Shown: piece after piece, positions 1-8,535 of the stretch
Position numbering within the stretch: position 1 is the first letter of the stretch
How the letters are laid out: every line of letters begins with the position of its first letter
Origin: CAZPNX01 sp964588285
GTDB taxonomy: Bacteria > Edwardsbacteria > AC1 > EtOH8
Reading direction: 5' to 3'
NCBI GenBank assembly: GCA_964588285.1
Contig: CAZPNX010000016.1
Coordinates: forward strand, 1-57,603
Length of the DNA: 57,603 nt
The notes under the pieces: generated by a model
Databases searched by the model: none
What the model was told of the DNA's origin: nothing
The model's input: only the letters and a program-made list of their open reading frames with translations
Position numbers and translations under genes: made by a program

Positions 1-108
1 GCCTGTCACCTACGCTCAGCTGGTTTCTTCCTGAACGGATGGGATAATCATTTTTCCGATTTTCATAAAAAACGGCATGTTAGGCCTTTTAGGCCCCAAC
101 TGGGCTTA

Positions 109-513
109 ATGCTCACCATTTGTTTCCATCCCAGCGATCCATGGATCCTGCTGGCCGTGGCCAAAGCAAGCTTTCACGGCAGCTGCTCCCTGCCTCGCCT
201 GATCTCGGCCGCCGATTACATCAACCATGCCATCCCGTCCCGCGCCCAGATCGAGGGCGGGGTCAACCGTTTGGCGGCGGCCGGCCTTCTCTCCGTTTCA
301 AAGAATGGCTTCTCACTGGCCCCAAAGGGCAGGCGGCTGATGATTGGCCTGGAATCGAAGTCCCGGTCATTGCCCAGGCAGTGGAAAATGCTCGAGAAAG
401 AGTTGCCCGCGATAGGACCTCTGACCCGAAGGGCTCGGCGATGGCGGCTAAGCCCGGCCGTTTACCGCCAGGCCGTCGCCGAACATCTGCGCCCACTGGC
501 CTCCAGCCGGTGA
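109..513 (+). CDS. Small winged-helix-like protein of unknown function
   Basis: A 134-residue protein with no signal peptide or membrane segment. It opens with DPWILLAVAKASF, followed by an ADYINHAIPSRAQIEGGVNRL stretch and AAGLLSVSKNGFSLAPKG. The last part reads like the recognition helix and wing of a winged helix, and resembles small proteins annotated only as hypothetical that share an ADYINHA core. The arginine-rich C-terminus (LTRRARRWRL) could contact nucleic acid, which is inference. The ATG at 109 has only a weak upstream ribosome site. A Rho-independent terminator follows the stop at once, so it is probably monocistronic. No function can be assigned. Confidence 0.6.
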   Translation: MLTICFHPSDPWILLAVAKASFHGSCSLPRLISAADYINHAIPSRAQIEGGVNRLAAAGLLSVSKNGFSLAPKGRRLMIGLESKSRSLPRQWKMLEKELPAIGPLTRRARRWRLSPAVYRQAVAEHLRPLASSR

Positions 514-533
514 CCCATCTTATCATTATCTTC

Positions 534-556
534 AGGGCCGTCCCCGGCCCTTTTTT
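534..556 (+). terminator. Rho-independent terminator after the 109-513 gene
   Basis: A 7-bp stem (AGGGCCG at 534-540 with CGGCCCT at 545-551) closes a 4-nt loop and runs directly into six T residues. It lies 20 nt after the preceding stop and just before the dut promoter. Confidence 0.8.
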
Positions 557-569
557 ATTGAAAAAGGGG

Positions 570-598
570 TTGTCATTCCAACGGGTTGGAGGTATAAT
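570..598 (+). promoter_or_regulatory. Sigma-70-type promoter for dut
   Basis: TTGTCA at 570-575 and TATAAT at 593-598 are separated by exactly 17 nt. Transcription would start near 605, giving a leader of about 54 nt before the dut start at 659. The leader shows no obvious riboswitch or hairpin. Confidence 0.75.
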
Positions 599-658
599 AC
601 ATTTGATCTTAGACCTTTTCTTTTTTCCATTCAATGCTCTGGAAACGCAAAGCATAAA

Positions 659-1159
659 ATGTCGAAAAAAACGATTACCATAAAGGCTGTAAAACTTTCT
701 TCTCTGGCCCATATTCCGGCCTATGCCACCGCTCATGCCGCCGGGATGGACCTGCATGCCGCCATTGACAAGCCGGTTTCCTTGAGGCCCGGCCAGTTTC
801 GCCTCCTCCCCAGCGGGTTGACATTGGAGATACCCCCGGGCTTCGAGGGGCAAGTAAGGCCCAGAAGCGGGCTAGCTCTTAAACATGGGATATCCATCGT
901 CAATGCTCCCGGAACCATCGATGCCGACTATCGGGGCGAGATCGGGGTGATCTTGATAAACCTGGGCCGAAAAACCTTCACTGTCAATCCCGGCGATCGC
1001 ATCGCCCAATTGGTGATTTCACCGGTGCACCGGGTCAAGTTGATCGAAAAAAAAGGCTTAAAACGAACCGAGCGCGGAACCGGCGGATTCGGACACACCG
1101 GGGTGGGGAGCGTCCTCACCCCGTCCCTCTCCCTCAACCCTCACCCGAAAAGGAAGTGA
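659..1159 (+). CDS. dut: dUTP diphosphatase
   Basis: Hydrolyses dUTP to dUMP and pyrophosphate in the cytoplasm, keeping uracil out of DNA and supplying dUMP for thymidylate synthesis. All five trimeric dUTPase motifs are visible in order: AGMDLHA (motif 1, about residue 29), PRSGLALKHGI (motif 2), the catalytic GTIDADYRGEIGV with its Asp and Tyr (motif 3), RIAQLVI (motif 4), and the C-terminal RGTGGFGHTG flap (motif 5; His sits where Ser is usual). At 166 residues it is somewhat longer than the usual 145-155 because about 18 low-complexity residues (Pro, Leu, Ser, Lys) follow the flap. Its own promoter is at 570-598. The MFS gene starts 4 nt after the stop, so the two are probably co-transcribed. 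Confidence 0.95.
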   Translation: MSKKTITIKAVKLSSLAHIPAYATAHAAGMDLHAAIDKPVSLRPGQFRLLPSGLTLEIPPGFEGQVRPRSGLALKHGISIVNAPGTIDADYRGEIGVILINLGRKTFTVNPGDRIAQLVISPVHRVKLIEKKGLKRTERGTGGFGHTGVGSVLTPSLSLNPHPKRK

Positions 1160-1163
1160 GGGC

Positions 1164-2498
1164 ATGTCCCACCGCTCCGGCCACTTCGCCGCCGCCCTGA
1201 GCGAACGCCCATTCGCCCTGTTCATCGCCGGCCAGTTCGTCTCCCAGTTCGGCGACTATCTGGCCCAGATCGCCCTCATCGGAGTGGTCGGGGTCTACAC
1301 CACCCGGGCCCCCCTGGCCTACTCCCAGCTGACGGTGGCCATCGCCCTGCCGGCCCTCCTCTTCGGGCCCATTATCGGCACCCTGGTGGACCGCCGCCCC
1401 AAGCGCTCGGTGCTGATGGCCTCCGACGGGCTAAGGGCGGTGATCATCGGCCTCATCCCCCTGGCCATGAAGGCCACCGGCTCGGTGCTGGTCCTCTTTC
1501 CCATGGTCTTCGCCTCCTTCCTGCTGGGCCTGTTCGCCAGCTCGGCCCGATATGCCTTGATACCGTCGCTGGTGCCGCCGCAGAAGATCTTCGCCGCCAA
1601 CGCGGTGATGAACTTCGTCAACAAGCTGGCCGGGGTGCTGGGATTTGCCGGCGGCGGTTTTTTGGTGGTGGGAGGCTTCTGGCGGGGGCTCAGGCTTGAG
1701 CCCTGGGAGGCCGGCTTTTACCTGGACAGCCTGACCTTCCTGGCCTCGGTGGCCACCGTAGCCCTGCTGGGCATAAGGGAGGATTACCAACCCCGGGAAA
1801 GGGAATCCGATCTTGGGGAACTATGGAGGCGGCGCATCCGCAACTTCAAGGAGGACCAGCACGAGCTGCTGTCCTTGGTCCGCTCCCAGCCCTTGGTCCG
1901 CTTCACCGTGGCCACCCTGCTTTTGGTGGCCTTGTTCGGCGGCACCCTTTATCCGCTGATAGTGGTCATCGTCCAGAAGGGTCCGCAGATAGTCATCGGC
2001 GGGGAGCTGGGCATACCGAGGATAGGGGCCACCCACCGGGTGGGTTTCCTGGGGGGCGTGCTGGCGGTTGGCATGATGCTGGGATCTTTGTCGGCCGGCT
2101 TTCTTTTCCACCGTCTATCGCGCCGGGCCATGGTAGTGGCCGGCTTGGCCGTCACCGGCGTTCTGATGAGCCTGTTCGCCCTGTCGCGGCAATACTGGGA
2201 ATTCCTGCCGGTGGCCCTTCTGGCGGGATTCTTCCTGTCGCCGGTGATGATCGCCCAGGACACCCTGCTGCACGAATCGGCTCCCGAGTCCATCTGGGGC
2301 CGGGTTTTCTCCGGCCGGGACATCATCTTGAACGGAGGCTTCATGCTCTCCTCCCTGCTGCTGGGGATGCTGGCCCAGCTGGTTCTTCCCCTGCTGGGAA
2401 CGGTCAATCACGAACGGGTGGCCTTGTTCTGGGCCGGCATGGTGCTGGCAGTGCTGGGCCTGGCAACACTTACCATCGGCCGGGGGCGAAAGCAGTGA
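1164..2498 (+). CDS. MFS transporter, probable drug/siderophore-type exporter
   Basis: A 444-residue inner-membrane protein with about 12 hydrophobic segments, the length of a major facilitator. The A-like loop motif between helices 2 and 3 reads GTLVDRRPKRSVL, and the N-terminus (FIAGQFVSQFGDYLAQIAL) resembles EntS-type and other MFS_3 exporters. Substrate cannot be read from the sequence. The ATG at 1164 is preceded by a GGAAG/GAGGG stretch at 1152-1162. It follows dut by 4 nt and its stop overlaps the GTG start of the DUF58 gene (GTGA), indicating translational coupling. The codon use matches the high-G+C surroundings. Confidence 0.85.
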   Translation: MSHRSGHFAAALSERPFALFIAGQFVSQFGDYLAQIALIGVVGVYTTRAPLAYSQLTVAIALPALLFGPIIGTLVDRRPKRSVLMASDGLRAVIIGLIPLAMKATGSVLVLFPMVFASFLLGLFASSARYALIPSLVPPQKIFAANAVMNFVNKLAGVLGFAGGGFLVVGGFWRGLRLEPWEAGFYLDSLTFLASVATVALLGIREDYQPRERESDLGELWRRRIRNFKEDQHELLSLVRSQPLVRFTVATLLLVALFGGTLYPLIVVIVQKGPQIVIGGELGIPRIGATHRVGFLGGVLAVGMMLGSLSAGFLFHRLSRRAMVVAGLAVTGVLMSLFALSRQYWEFLPVALLAGFFLSPVMIAQDTLLHESAPESIWGRVFSGRDIILNGGFMLSSLLLGMLAQLVLPLLGTVNHERVALFWAGMVLAVLGLATLTIGRGRKQ

Positions 2499-3394
2499 AC
2501 CAGAACACCCTGCGATCCCGGCTGGCCCCGGAGCTGCTGTTCCGCATTCGGGAGCTCGACCTCAAGGCCCGCCTGGTGGTCGAGGGATTCTTGACCGGCC
2601 TCCACCGCAGCCCCTTCCACGGCTTTTCGGTGGAGTTCGCCGAGTACCGGGCCTATATGCCCGGCGACGACGTCCGCCGCATCGACTGGAAACTGCTGGC
2701 CCGGACCGACCGCCACTACGTCAAGGAGTATGAGGAGGAAACCAACCTCCGCGCCAACATTTTGCTTGACACCTCAGCCTCTATGGGATATCATAGCCGA
2801 GGAACCTCGGATAAGCTGGAGTACGGACGATGCCTGGCCGCCGCCCTCTCCTACCTCCTGCTGCACCAGCACGATGCGGTAGGGCTGGCCTTGTTCGGAA
2901 GGGGCATCGGCCCCTATCTGCCGCCCCGCTCCCGCCGCTCCCACTGGGGACAGATACTTAAGGCGCTCGAAGCCGCAGTCCCTTCGGGCCGCACCGATTT
3001 CGGGCGCATCCTGTCCGATTTCTCCGGCCACGTCCGGCGCCGCGGCTTGGTGATCGTGATCTCCGACCTCTGGGACGATCCCCGGCGGGTGATATCGGCC
3101 CTTAAGCATCTGAGGCATCTCAAGCACGAGATGCTGGTGTTTCATCTGCTGGACCCGGACGAGCTCCGTCTTCCGACCCAGGGCCAGGAGGTGTTGGTCG
3201 ACATGGAGTCCGGGGACGAGCTTGAGGTTGATATCCTGGCGGCCGAGGGTTTCCGACGGGCGGCCGGTCGCTGGACCGAGCGTCTGGGACGCGAGTGCCG
3301 CCGTCATTTGATAGACTATCAGCCGATAATCACCGACCAGCCCTTTGACCAGGCTTTGCTCCGATACCTCCACAAACGGGAGCGCCTGGGTTGA
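2495..3394 (+). CDS. DUF58 (VWA-like) domain protein
   Basis: A 299-residue cytosolic protein of the DUF58 family, usually found with MoxR AAA+ ATPases and linked to protein or complex maturation and cell-envelope integrity. The hallmark DUF58 stretch is present near residues 40-75 (FSVEFAEYRAYMPGDDVRRI, then DWKLLARTDRHYVKEYEEE), followed by a von Willebrand-like fold with ILLDTSASMG and VIVISDLWDD as MIDAS-like loops. The start is GTG at 2495, overlapping the MFS stop. The open frame runs further upstream but only inside the MFS gene. No MoxR gene is next to it here, unlike the usual arrangement. Function in this context is unknown. Confidence 0.9.
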   Translation: MNQNTLRSRLAPELLFRIRELDLKARLVVEGFLTGLHRSPFHGFSVEFAEYRAYMPGDDVRRIDWKLLARTDRHYVKEYEEETNLRANILLDTSASMGYHSRGTSDKLEYGRCLAAALSYLLLHQHDAVGLALFGRGIGPYLPPRSRRSHWGQILKALEAAVPSGRTDFGRILSDFSGHVRRRGLVIVISDLWDDPRRVISALKHLRHLKHEMLVFHLLDPDELRLPTQGQEVLVDMESGDELEVDILAAEGFRRAAGRWTERLGRECRRHLIDYQPIITDQPFDQALLRYLHKRERLG

Positions 3395-3421
3395 ACCCTT
3401 ACAAGCCAAAGGAGGAACGCC

Positions 3422-3823
3422 ATGAAGGAATCGAAATTGGTGGTCAGATATCTTGACGGCCGGGTGATCAAGGGCCACACCCTCGATTTCTCCTCCACCA
3501 AGGACAGCTTTCATCTGCTTCCAGTCGACAATCCTTCGAATTCGGTCGAGGTTCGACTGGCCCAGATCAAGGCTGTTTTCTTCGTCAAGGACTTCATGGG
3601 CCAGCGGGAATACGACGAGCGCCTCGAGTTCGACGGCAGCCATCCCGTCATGGGCAGAAAGATTCAGGTGACCTTCAATGACGGCGAGGTTCTGGTGGGC
3701 ACCTCCGAGGTCTATATGCCGAACCGCAAGGGTTTCATCCTCTTCCCCGCCGACCGCCGATCCAATTCCGAGAAGGTGTTCGTGGTTAACGCCGCGGTGC
3801 GCGAGGTCAAGTTCATGTCCTGA
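3422..3823 (+). CDS. Small protein with two tandem copies of one domain
   Basis: A 133-residue soluble protein preceded by a strong ribosome site (AAAGGAGG at 3409-3416). It is an internal duplication. Residues about 8-58 (DGRVIKGHTLDFSSTKDSF, ending in IKAVFFVKDF) and about 83-132 (NDGEVLVGTSEVYMPNRKGF, ending in VREVKFM) share the pattern DG-x-V-x-x-G, then F-x-L-x-P-x-D and a closing beta strand. This looks like a small beta-barrel or Sm-like unit, of the kind annotated DUF6982 in other genomes, an assignment made from memory. It sits directly upstream of a sensor kinase, so a signalling or ligand-binding role is possible but unproven. Confidence 0.75.
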   Translation: MKESKLVVRYLDGRVIKGHTLDFSSTKDSFHLLPVDNPSNSVEVRLAQIKAVFFVKDFMGQREYDERLEFDGSHPVMGRKIQVTFNDGEVLVGTSEVYMPNRKGFILFPADRRSNSEKVFVVNAAVREVKFMS

Positions 3824-3858
3824 TCATCCGATAAAGCCAAACGCCTCTTCCGATTGCC

Positions 3859-6486
3859 ATGCCGCTCAAGGCGCCCATTTCAGCCAAGGCACTGTGGCTC
3901 GATTTCATCACCAGCGGCCTTAAGGGCAAAGAACATTCCCGCGCCTATCTGCGAAGGGTGAAATTCACCAACGCCCTGTCGCTGTTCGGCATTTGTACCC
4001 TGATAGCCTTCGGCCTTCTGCGGCTGACCTCGGGCATTTATTGGGTGGGGCTGGTGGACCTGCTGCTGGCCCTGGTGCTGGCTTCCAATTTGGTCTTCCT
4101 CAGGTTCAGCGGCAACCTGCTGGCCGTCACCTCGCTGGGGCTTTTAGGACTTCTGGGCCTGGTTCTTTTCCTCTTCATCACCGGCGGGGCCGGAGGCACC
4201 GGCATCCTCTGGATCTATTTTTTCCCGGTATCGGCTTTCTTTCTCACCGGCGTTCGGGGCGGCATCGTCTGGATGGCCGTTCTCTACGGCTCGGTGCTCT
4301 CGCTCTACGGCCTTTCCGCCCTGGGTTTGATACGCCTCTACTACTCCCTTGCCACCGGGGGCCAGATGCTGGCCAGCCTGCTTCTGGAATTGCTGATGGT
4401 CTTCTACTACGCCCGGGTGATGGAAAAGGAGGAGGACCTGATCGAGGACCACAACCGCCGTCTGACCGAGGCCAATCAGATCCTGGGAAACGAGATCTCC
4501 CAGCGCAAGCGGGTGGAGGAGGAGTTGCTGCGCATAAGCCACGCCGTCCGCAGCTCCAGCGACGCCATCGCCATCACTGACATCGACGGCAAGCACCTCT
4601 ACCACAACCGGGCCTTTCTCCAGCTTTTCAAGTTCACCATCGCTGAGGTCAATCAGGCCGGCGGCTCGACCATCCTCTATCGTGACCCGGAGCTGGCCCG
4701 GAGCGTGTTCCAGACCATCCGCAGCGGCGGCTCCTGGAGCGGCGAGGTGGCCATGCTCACCAAGGAGCGGCGTCTGATCTCCGCCCTGCAGCGCTCCGAC
4801 GCCATCCGAGACCACAGCGGCGCCATCGTCGGACTCATCAGTCTTTTCACCGACGTTACCGCCAAGCGTGATTCCGACCGGCTGCAGTCGGCCCTCTACC
4901 AGATATCGGAGCGCAGCAGCGCCGCCCAGGACTTACACGAGCTTTATCAGGCTGTTCATCAGATCGTCGGCAGCCTGATGTACGCCAAGAACATGTTCAT
5001 CGCCTATTACGATCCCGCCGCCCGAATGCTCAGCTTTCCCTATTTCGTCGACGAGTTCGACCCTCCTCCACCGCCCCGACCTCTGGGCGACGGACTCATC
5101 GACTACGTCATCCGCCACGGCAAACCCCTGCTGGCCAGCCAGGACAACATCGAGCTTTTAAGCCAGACCGACGCCCTGAGCCTGATGGGCACCAACTGCC
5201 TGGACTGGCTGGGCGTGCCCCTGATGAAGGGCGGCGAGATCATCGGCGTCCTGGCCGTCCAGAACTACACCGAGGCCATGCGTTACTCGGAAAAGGACAA
5301 GGAGATACTGACCTTCGTTTCCCAGCATGTGGCCAGCGCCATCGAGCGGCGGCGGGCCCAGGACAAGATAAAGGCTGACGAGGAGCGTTTCCGCCGGGTA
5401 ATCTCCTCCATCAGCGACCACATCTATATGACCGACTTCAGTCCGGACGGACGCCCCACCAACAACTATATTTCGCCCAACATCGAGCAGCTTAGCGGCT
5501 ATCCCCACCAAAAATTCGTGGAGGACTGGAGCTTCTGGCCGGAACAGGTTATCCATCCCGAAGACCGCCAGGCGGCCGCCTTCCAGGTCTCGGTCTTCCT
5601 CTCCGGCCAGGACAGCCAGGTGGAGTACCGTATTGTCCGGGCCGACGGACGGATAATATGGGTGCGCGACAGCGGGCGGGCGGTGCGCCACCAGGACACC
5701 GGCGCCATCACCGTCTACGGGGTCATCAGCGACATCACCCAGAGCAAGTACTACGAGGAGGTGCGCGAGGGTTTGCTCCAGGACCTGAAACGTGTCAACA
5801 GCGAGCTTTCCGACTTCGCCTATATCGTCTCCCACGACCTCAAGGCTCCGCTCCGGGCCATCTCCTCGTTGGCCGGCTGGCTGGCCGAGGACTACGGCGA
5901 CAAGCTCGATGAGGAGGGCCGCAGCCAGCTCCAGCTGCTGCTGAAGCGCACCAAGCGAATGCACAACCTGATCGAGGGCATCCTGACCTATTCCCGCCTG
6001 GGTCGTCTTAAACCAACCCTGGTCCGCCTGGACAGCAACGAGATCGTCCGCCAGGTGATCGAGGCCCTGGAGCCGCCGCCGGGCATCGAGGTCCGCATCC
6101 AGGGGAAACTTCCGGAGATAGTCTACGACCGCACCCATATAGAACAGCTGTTTCAGAACTTGATCTCCAATGCCGTCAAGTATATGGGCCGGCCCCAGGG
6201 GCAGGTGACGGTGGCCTGCGCCGACCGCGGCGACTGTTGGGAGTTCTCGGTCAGCGACACCGGCGAGGGCATTCCCCCGGAACATTTCGACCGCATCTTC
6301 AAGATCTTCCAGACTCTCCGGCCCCGCGACGAGATGGAGTCCACCGGCATCGGGCTGACCATCGTCAAAAAGGTGGTGGAGCAATACGCCGGGCGCATCT
6401 GGGTGGAGTCGGAGGTAGGCCGGGGGAGCGTCTTCCGCTTCACCGTCCCCAAGTCGCTCCGGCCGGACGATCTGGAGGCGCTGTAA
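3859..6486 (+). CDS. Membrane-anchored PAS-GAF-PAS sensor histidine kinase
   Basis: An 875-residue sensor kinase. Residues about 35-190 hold a multi-helix membrane domain, followed by a short coiled coil (EDHNRRLTEANQILGNEISQ). Then come a PAS domain (about 226-345), a GAF domain (about 355-510), a second PAS with PAC ending (about 515-635), a HisKA domain with phospho-acceptor His659 in YIVSHDLKAPLRAIS, and an HATPase_c domain (N box NLISNAVKYMG, G boxes DTGEGIPPEHFDRIF and GIGLTIVKKV). The kinase core is the type common in phytochrome-like proteins that partner stand-alone CheY-like regulators. One such regulator follows 33 nt downstream. The signal is unknown. The ATG at 3859 is chosen because it precedes the membrane domain and follows the previous gene by 35 nt. 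Confidence 0.93.
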   Translation: MPLKAPISAKALWLDFITSGLKGKEHSRAYLRRVKFTNALSLFGICTLIAFGLLRLTSGIYWVGLVDLLLALVLASNLVFLRFSGNLLAVTSLGLLGLLGLVLFLFITGGAGGTGILWIYFFPVSAFFLTGVRGGIVWMAVLYGSVLSLYGLSALGLIRLYYSLATGGQMLASLLLELLMVFYYARVMEKEEDLIEDHNRRLTEANQILGNEISQRKRVEEELLRISHAVRSSSDAIAITDIDGKHLYHNRAFLQLFKFTIAEVNQAGGSTILYRDPELARSVFQTIRSGGSWSGEVAMLTKERRLISALQRSDAIRDHSGAIVGLISLFTDVTAKRDSDRLQSALYQISERSSAAQDLHELYQAVHQIVGSLMYAKNMFIAYYDPAARMLSFPYFVDEFDPPPPPRPLGDGLIDYVIRHGKPLLASQDNIELLSQTDALSLMGTNCLDWLGVPLMKGGEIIGVLAVQNYTEAMRYSEKDKEILTFVSQHVASAIERRRAQDKIKADEERFRRVISSISDHIYMTDFSPDGRPTNNYISPNIEQLSGYPHQKFVEDWSFWPEQVIHPEDRQAAAFQVSVFLSGQDSQVEYRIVRADGRIIWVRDSGRAVRHQDTGAITVYGVISDITQSKYYEEVREGLLQDLKRVNSELSDFAYIVSHDLKAPLRAISSLAGWLAEDYGDKLDEEGRSQLQLLLKRTKRMHNLIEGILTYSRLGRLKPTLVRLDSNEIVRQVIEALEPPPGIEVRIQGKLPEIVYDRTHIEQLFQNLISNAVKYMGRPQGQVTVACADRGDCWEFSVSDTGEGIPPEHFDRIFKIFQTLRPRDEMESTGIGLTIVKKVVEQYAGRIWVESEVGRGSVFRFTVPKSLRPDDLEAL

Positions 6487-6519
6487 TCCTCCATAAAGAC
6501 ATATAGGGAGACTCCGAAT

Positions 6520-6951
6520 ATGAGAAACAACGTCCCCATCCTTTTGGTAGAAGATGACCAGGTGGACGTCATGACCGTCCAACGCGCCTTCAAGCGAAAC
6601 AATATCCTCGATCCCCTGTTCGTGGTGGGCAACGGCAAGGAGGCCGTGGATTTCCTGCGCCACCAGGGCCAGTATGCCGATCCCGAGAAATACCCCCGCC
6701 CCGGCATCATTTTGCTGGACCTGAACATGCCGGTGATGAACGGCATCGAATTCCTCAAGGTGATAAAGGTGGACGAAAGCCTTAGGAAGATTCCGGTCAT
6801 CGTCCTGACCACCTCCAAGGAGGAGAACGACCGGGTGGAGAGCTTCAATTTGAGCGTGGCCGGATACATCATCAAGCCGGTGGAGTTCGAGAAGTTCGTG
6901 GAGGCGGTGCGGGTGCTCAATCTCTATTGGACCTTAAGCGAGCTTCCCTGA
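6520..6951 (+). CDS. CheY-like response regulator (Rcp1 type)
   Basis: A 143-residue single receiver domain with acidic pocket E11-D12-D13, phospho-acceptor Asp67 in LLDLNMPVMNG, Thr in VLTTSK and the conserved Lys in YIIKPVEF. The insertion between the second strand and Asp67 (QGQYADPEKYPRPG) is typical of Rcp1-type regulators that serve phytochrome-like histidine kinases. It has no output domain, so it probably passes the signal by protein contact or phosphotransfer. It lies 33 nt after the kinase gene and has a GGGAG ribosome site at 6507-6511. The kinase at 3859-6486 is the probable cognate partner. Confidence 0.93.
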   Translation: MRNNVPILLVEDDQVDVMTVQRAFKRNNILDPLFVVGNGKEAVDFLRHQGQYADPEKYPRPGIILLDLNMPVMNGIEFLKVIKVDESLRKIPVIVLTTSKEENDRVESFNLSVAGYIIKPVEFEKFVEAVRVLNLYWTLSELP

Positions 6952-7129
6952 GGCGCCGATCTTGCAAATATATGATTTTCCCCGCGAAATACTCTAAACA
7001 CGCCGAATAATATGACCTGTTAAGGAAATAAACCATTTCGCGCTTTTCCTATATCCTTCGGCAAAGCTTGGAACAAATTTTACGGGCAGAAATGATTCTA
7101 CTTGTCAACCTGAAAGCGGGGCCGGTAAC

Positions 7130-8521
7130 ATGCCGGAAGAAGAGATAAAAGTCCTGCTGGTCGACGACGACGAGATAGACCGCCTGGCCATCCAGAGGTT
7201 TGTCCAGCGCGAAAATCTGCCCTACCGTCTGGACGTGGTCACCTCCAAGGCGGCCGCGGTGGAAAAGCTGCGGCACAACGTCTACGACATCGCCATCCTA
7301 GACTACCTCCTGCCCGACGGCACCGGCATGGAGGTTTTGGCCCAGGTAGGCGAGACCCCGGCCATCTTCGTCACCGGCTCCGGCGACGAACGGACCGCGG
7401 TCAAGGCCCTGCGCCACGGCGCCTACGACTACCTGATCAAGGACCCGGAGCGCAATTATCTGATCGTCCTCCCGGCCACCATCAGCACCGTTTTGGAGCG
7501 CAAACACTCCGAGCGGGCCCTCATTGAAAGCGAGCTCAAGCACCGGGTGCTGCTCAACAGCATCCAGACCCCGACCCTGGCCCTCAAGGAGGACATGACC
7601 ATCGTCTACTGCAACGATGCCTATGCCGCCCTAGTGGGCAAATCGGTCGGCGAACTTGAGGGACAGAATCTTCTCGAGGTTTTTCCCAAGCTTCGCTCTT
7701 CCCATACCTACCAGGCCTATCTCAAGACGCTGGAGACCGGGCAAACCCAGGAGGTGGAGGGGGCTCTTGGCCAGCGCTTCTACCATTCCCGCATCTTCCG
7801 CACCCCCTGGGGCATCCTGGCCATTGCCGAGGACGTCACCGAGCGCCGGCTGGCCCAGGAGGCCCTCATCCGCTACAACGAGGAGCTGGAGCAGCGGGTG
7901 GCCGAGCGCACCGCCGACCTGGAGAGGGCCATGCTGGACCTGGAGCGCAGCTATGCCGACACCATCAAGGCCATCACCGCGGCCATGGACGCCAAGGATT
8001 CCTACACCCGGGGCCACTCCGAGGAGGTCAAGCGACTGGCCCTGGCCATCGGCCGCCGCTTCGGGCTGGATGCCAAGGGTCTGCGCCGCCTGGAGTATGC
8101 CGCCCTGCTTCATGACATCGGCAAAATCGGCATTTCGGATCAACTTTTGACCAAGGGGGCCGGCCTGACCGATCTGGAGTACGCCGCCATCAAACTGCAT
8201 CCGGAGATCGGCGGCCGCCTGGTCTCCCAGGTGGAAATGCTTAAGGAAGTCGGCGCCATCATCCAGGCCCACCACGAGTTCTACGACGGCTCCGGCTACC
8301 CCCAGGGGCTGAGGGGCGAGCAGATCCCTCTGGAGGCCCGCATCATCAGCGTGGCCGACGCCTACGAGGCCATGACCTCGGACCGGCCCTACCGCAAGGC
8401 CTTCGAGCACGGGGAGGCCGCCCGCCGCCTGCTGGAGGCCGAGGGCACCCAGTTCGATCCCCAGGTCATCAAGGCCTTTTTGGAATCCATCAATGACACA
8501 ACAAATAACGATAAATGCTAA
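7130..8521 (+). CDS. Response regulator with PAS and HD-GYP domains, probable c-di-GMP phosphodiesterase
   Basis: A 463-residue cytosolic protein. Residues 6-125 form a receiver domain (D12-D13-D14, phospho-acceptor Asp58 in ILDYLLPDGTG). A PAS-like segment with PAC ending follows (about 145-245), then a coiled coil (NEELEQRVAERTADLERAML), then an HD-GYP domain (about 275-460) with HDIGKIG and HHEFYDGSGYPQGL. HD-GYP enzymes hydrolyse cyclic di-GMP, and the HD and GYP residues are intact. The gene lies 178 nt after the single-domain regulator, so this block probably links the kinase to c-di-GMP level. That link is inferred from proximity. Confidence 0.93.
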   Translation: MPEEEIKVLLVDDDEIDRLAIQRFVQRENLPYRLDVVTSKAAAVEKLRHNVYDIAILDYLLPDGTGMEVLAQVGETPAIFVTGSGDERTAVKALRHGAYDYLIKDPERNYLIVLPATISTVLERKHSERALIESELKHRVLLNSIQTPTLALKEDMTIVYCNDAYAALVGKSVGELEGQNLLEVFPKLRSSHTYQAYLKTLETGQTQEVEGALGQRFYHSRIFRTPWGILAIAEDVTERRLAQEALIRYNEELEQRVAERTADLERAMLDLERSYADTIKAITAAMDAKDSYTRGHSEEVKRLALAIGRRFGLDAKGLRRLEYAALLHDIGKIGISDQLLTKGAGLTDLEYAAIKLHPEIGGRLVSQVEMLKEVGAIIQAHHEFYDGSGYPQGLRGEQIPLEARIISVADAYEAMTSDRPYRKAFEHGEAARRLLEAEGTQFDPQVIKAFLESINDTTNNDKC

Positions 8522-8535
8522 CTGGAGGTCTACCC

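Noticed and set aside
120..683. 187-codon frame overlapping the 109-513 gene and dut promoter
   Set aside because: It spans the terminator and promoter between those genes and shows no domain.
1823..2494. Upstream extension of the DUF58 frame inside the MFS gene
   Set aside because: The extension is a shadow of the transporter gene. GTG 2495 overlaps the MFS stop and starts the protein at its family length.
5158..6663. Long open frame (501 codons) antisense to the histidine kinase gene
   Set aside because: It overlaps a kinase gene with complete conserved domains. Its translation is a compositional mirror (runs of Leu, Asp, Gly, His) with no domain, as expected in high-G+C DNA.
7000..7129. 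Riboswitch or promoter before the HD-GYP gene
   Set aside because: The gap is AT-rich in its first half but no paired -35/-10 boxes at 16-18 nt or recognisable aptamer fold could be found.
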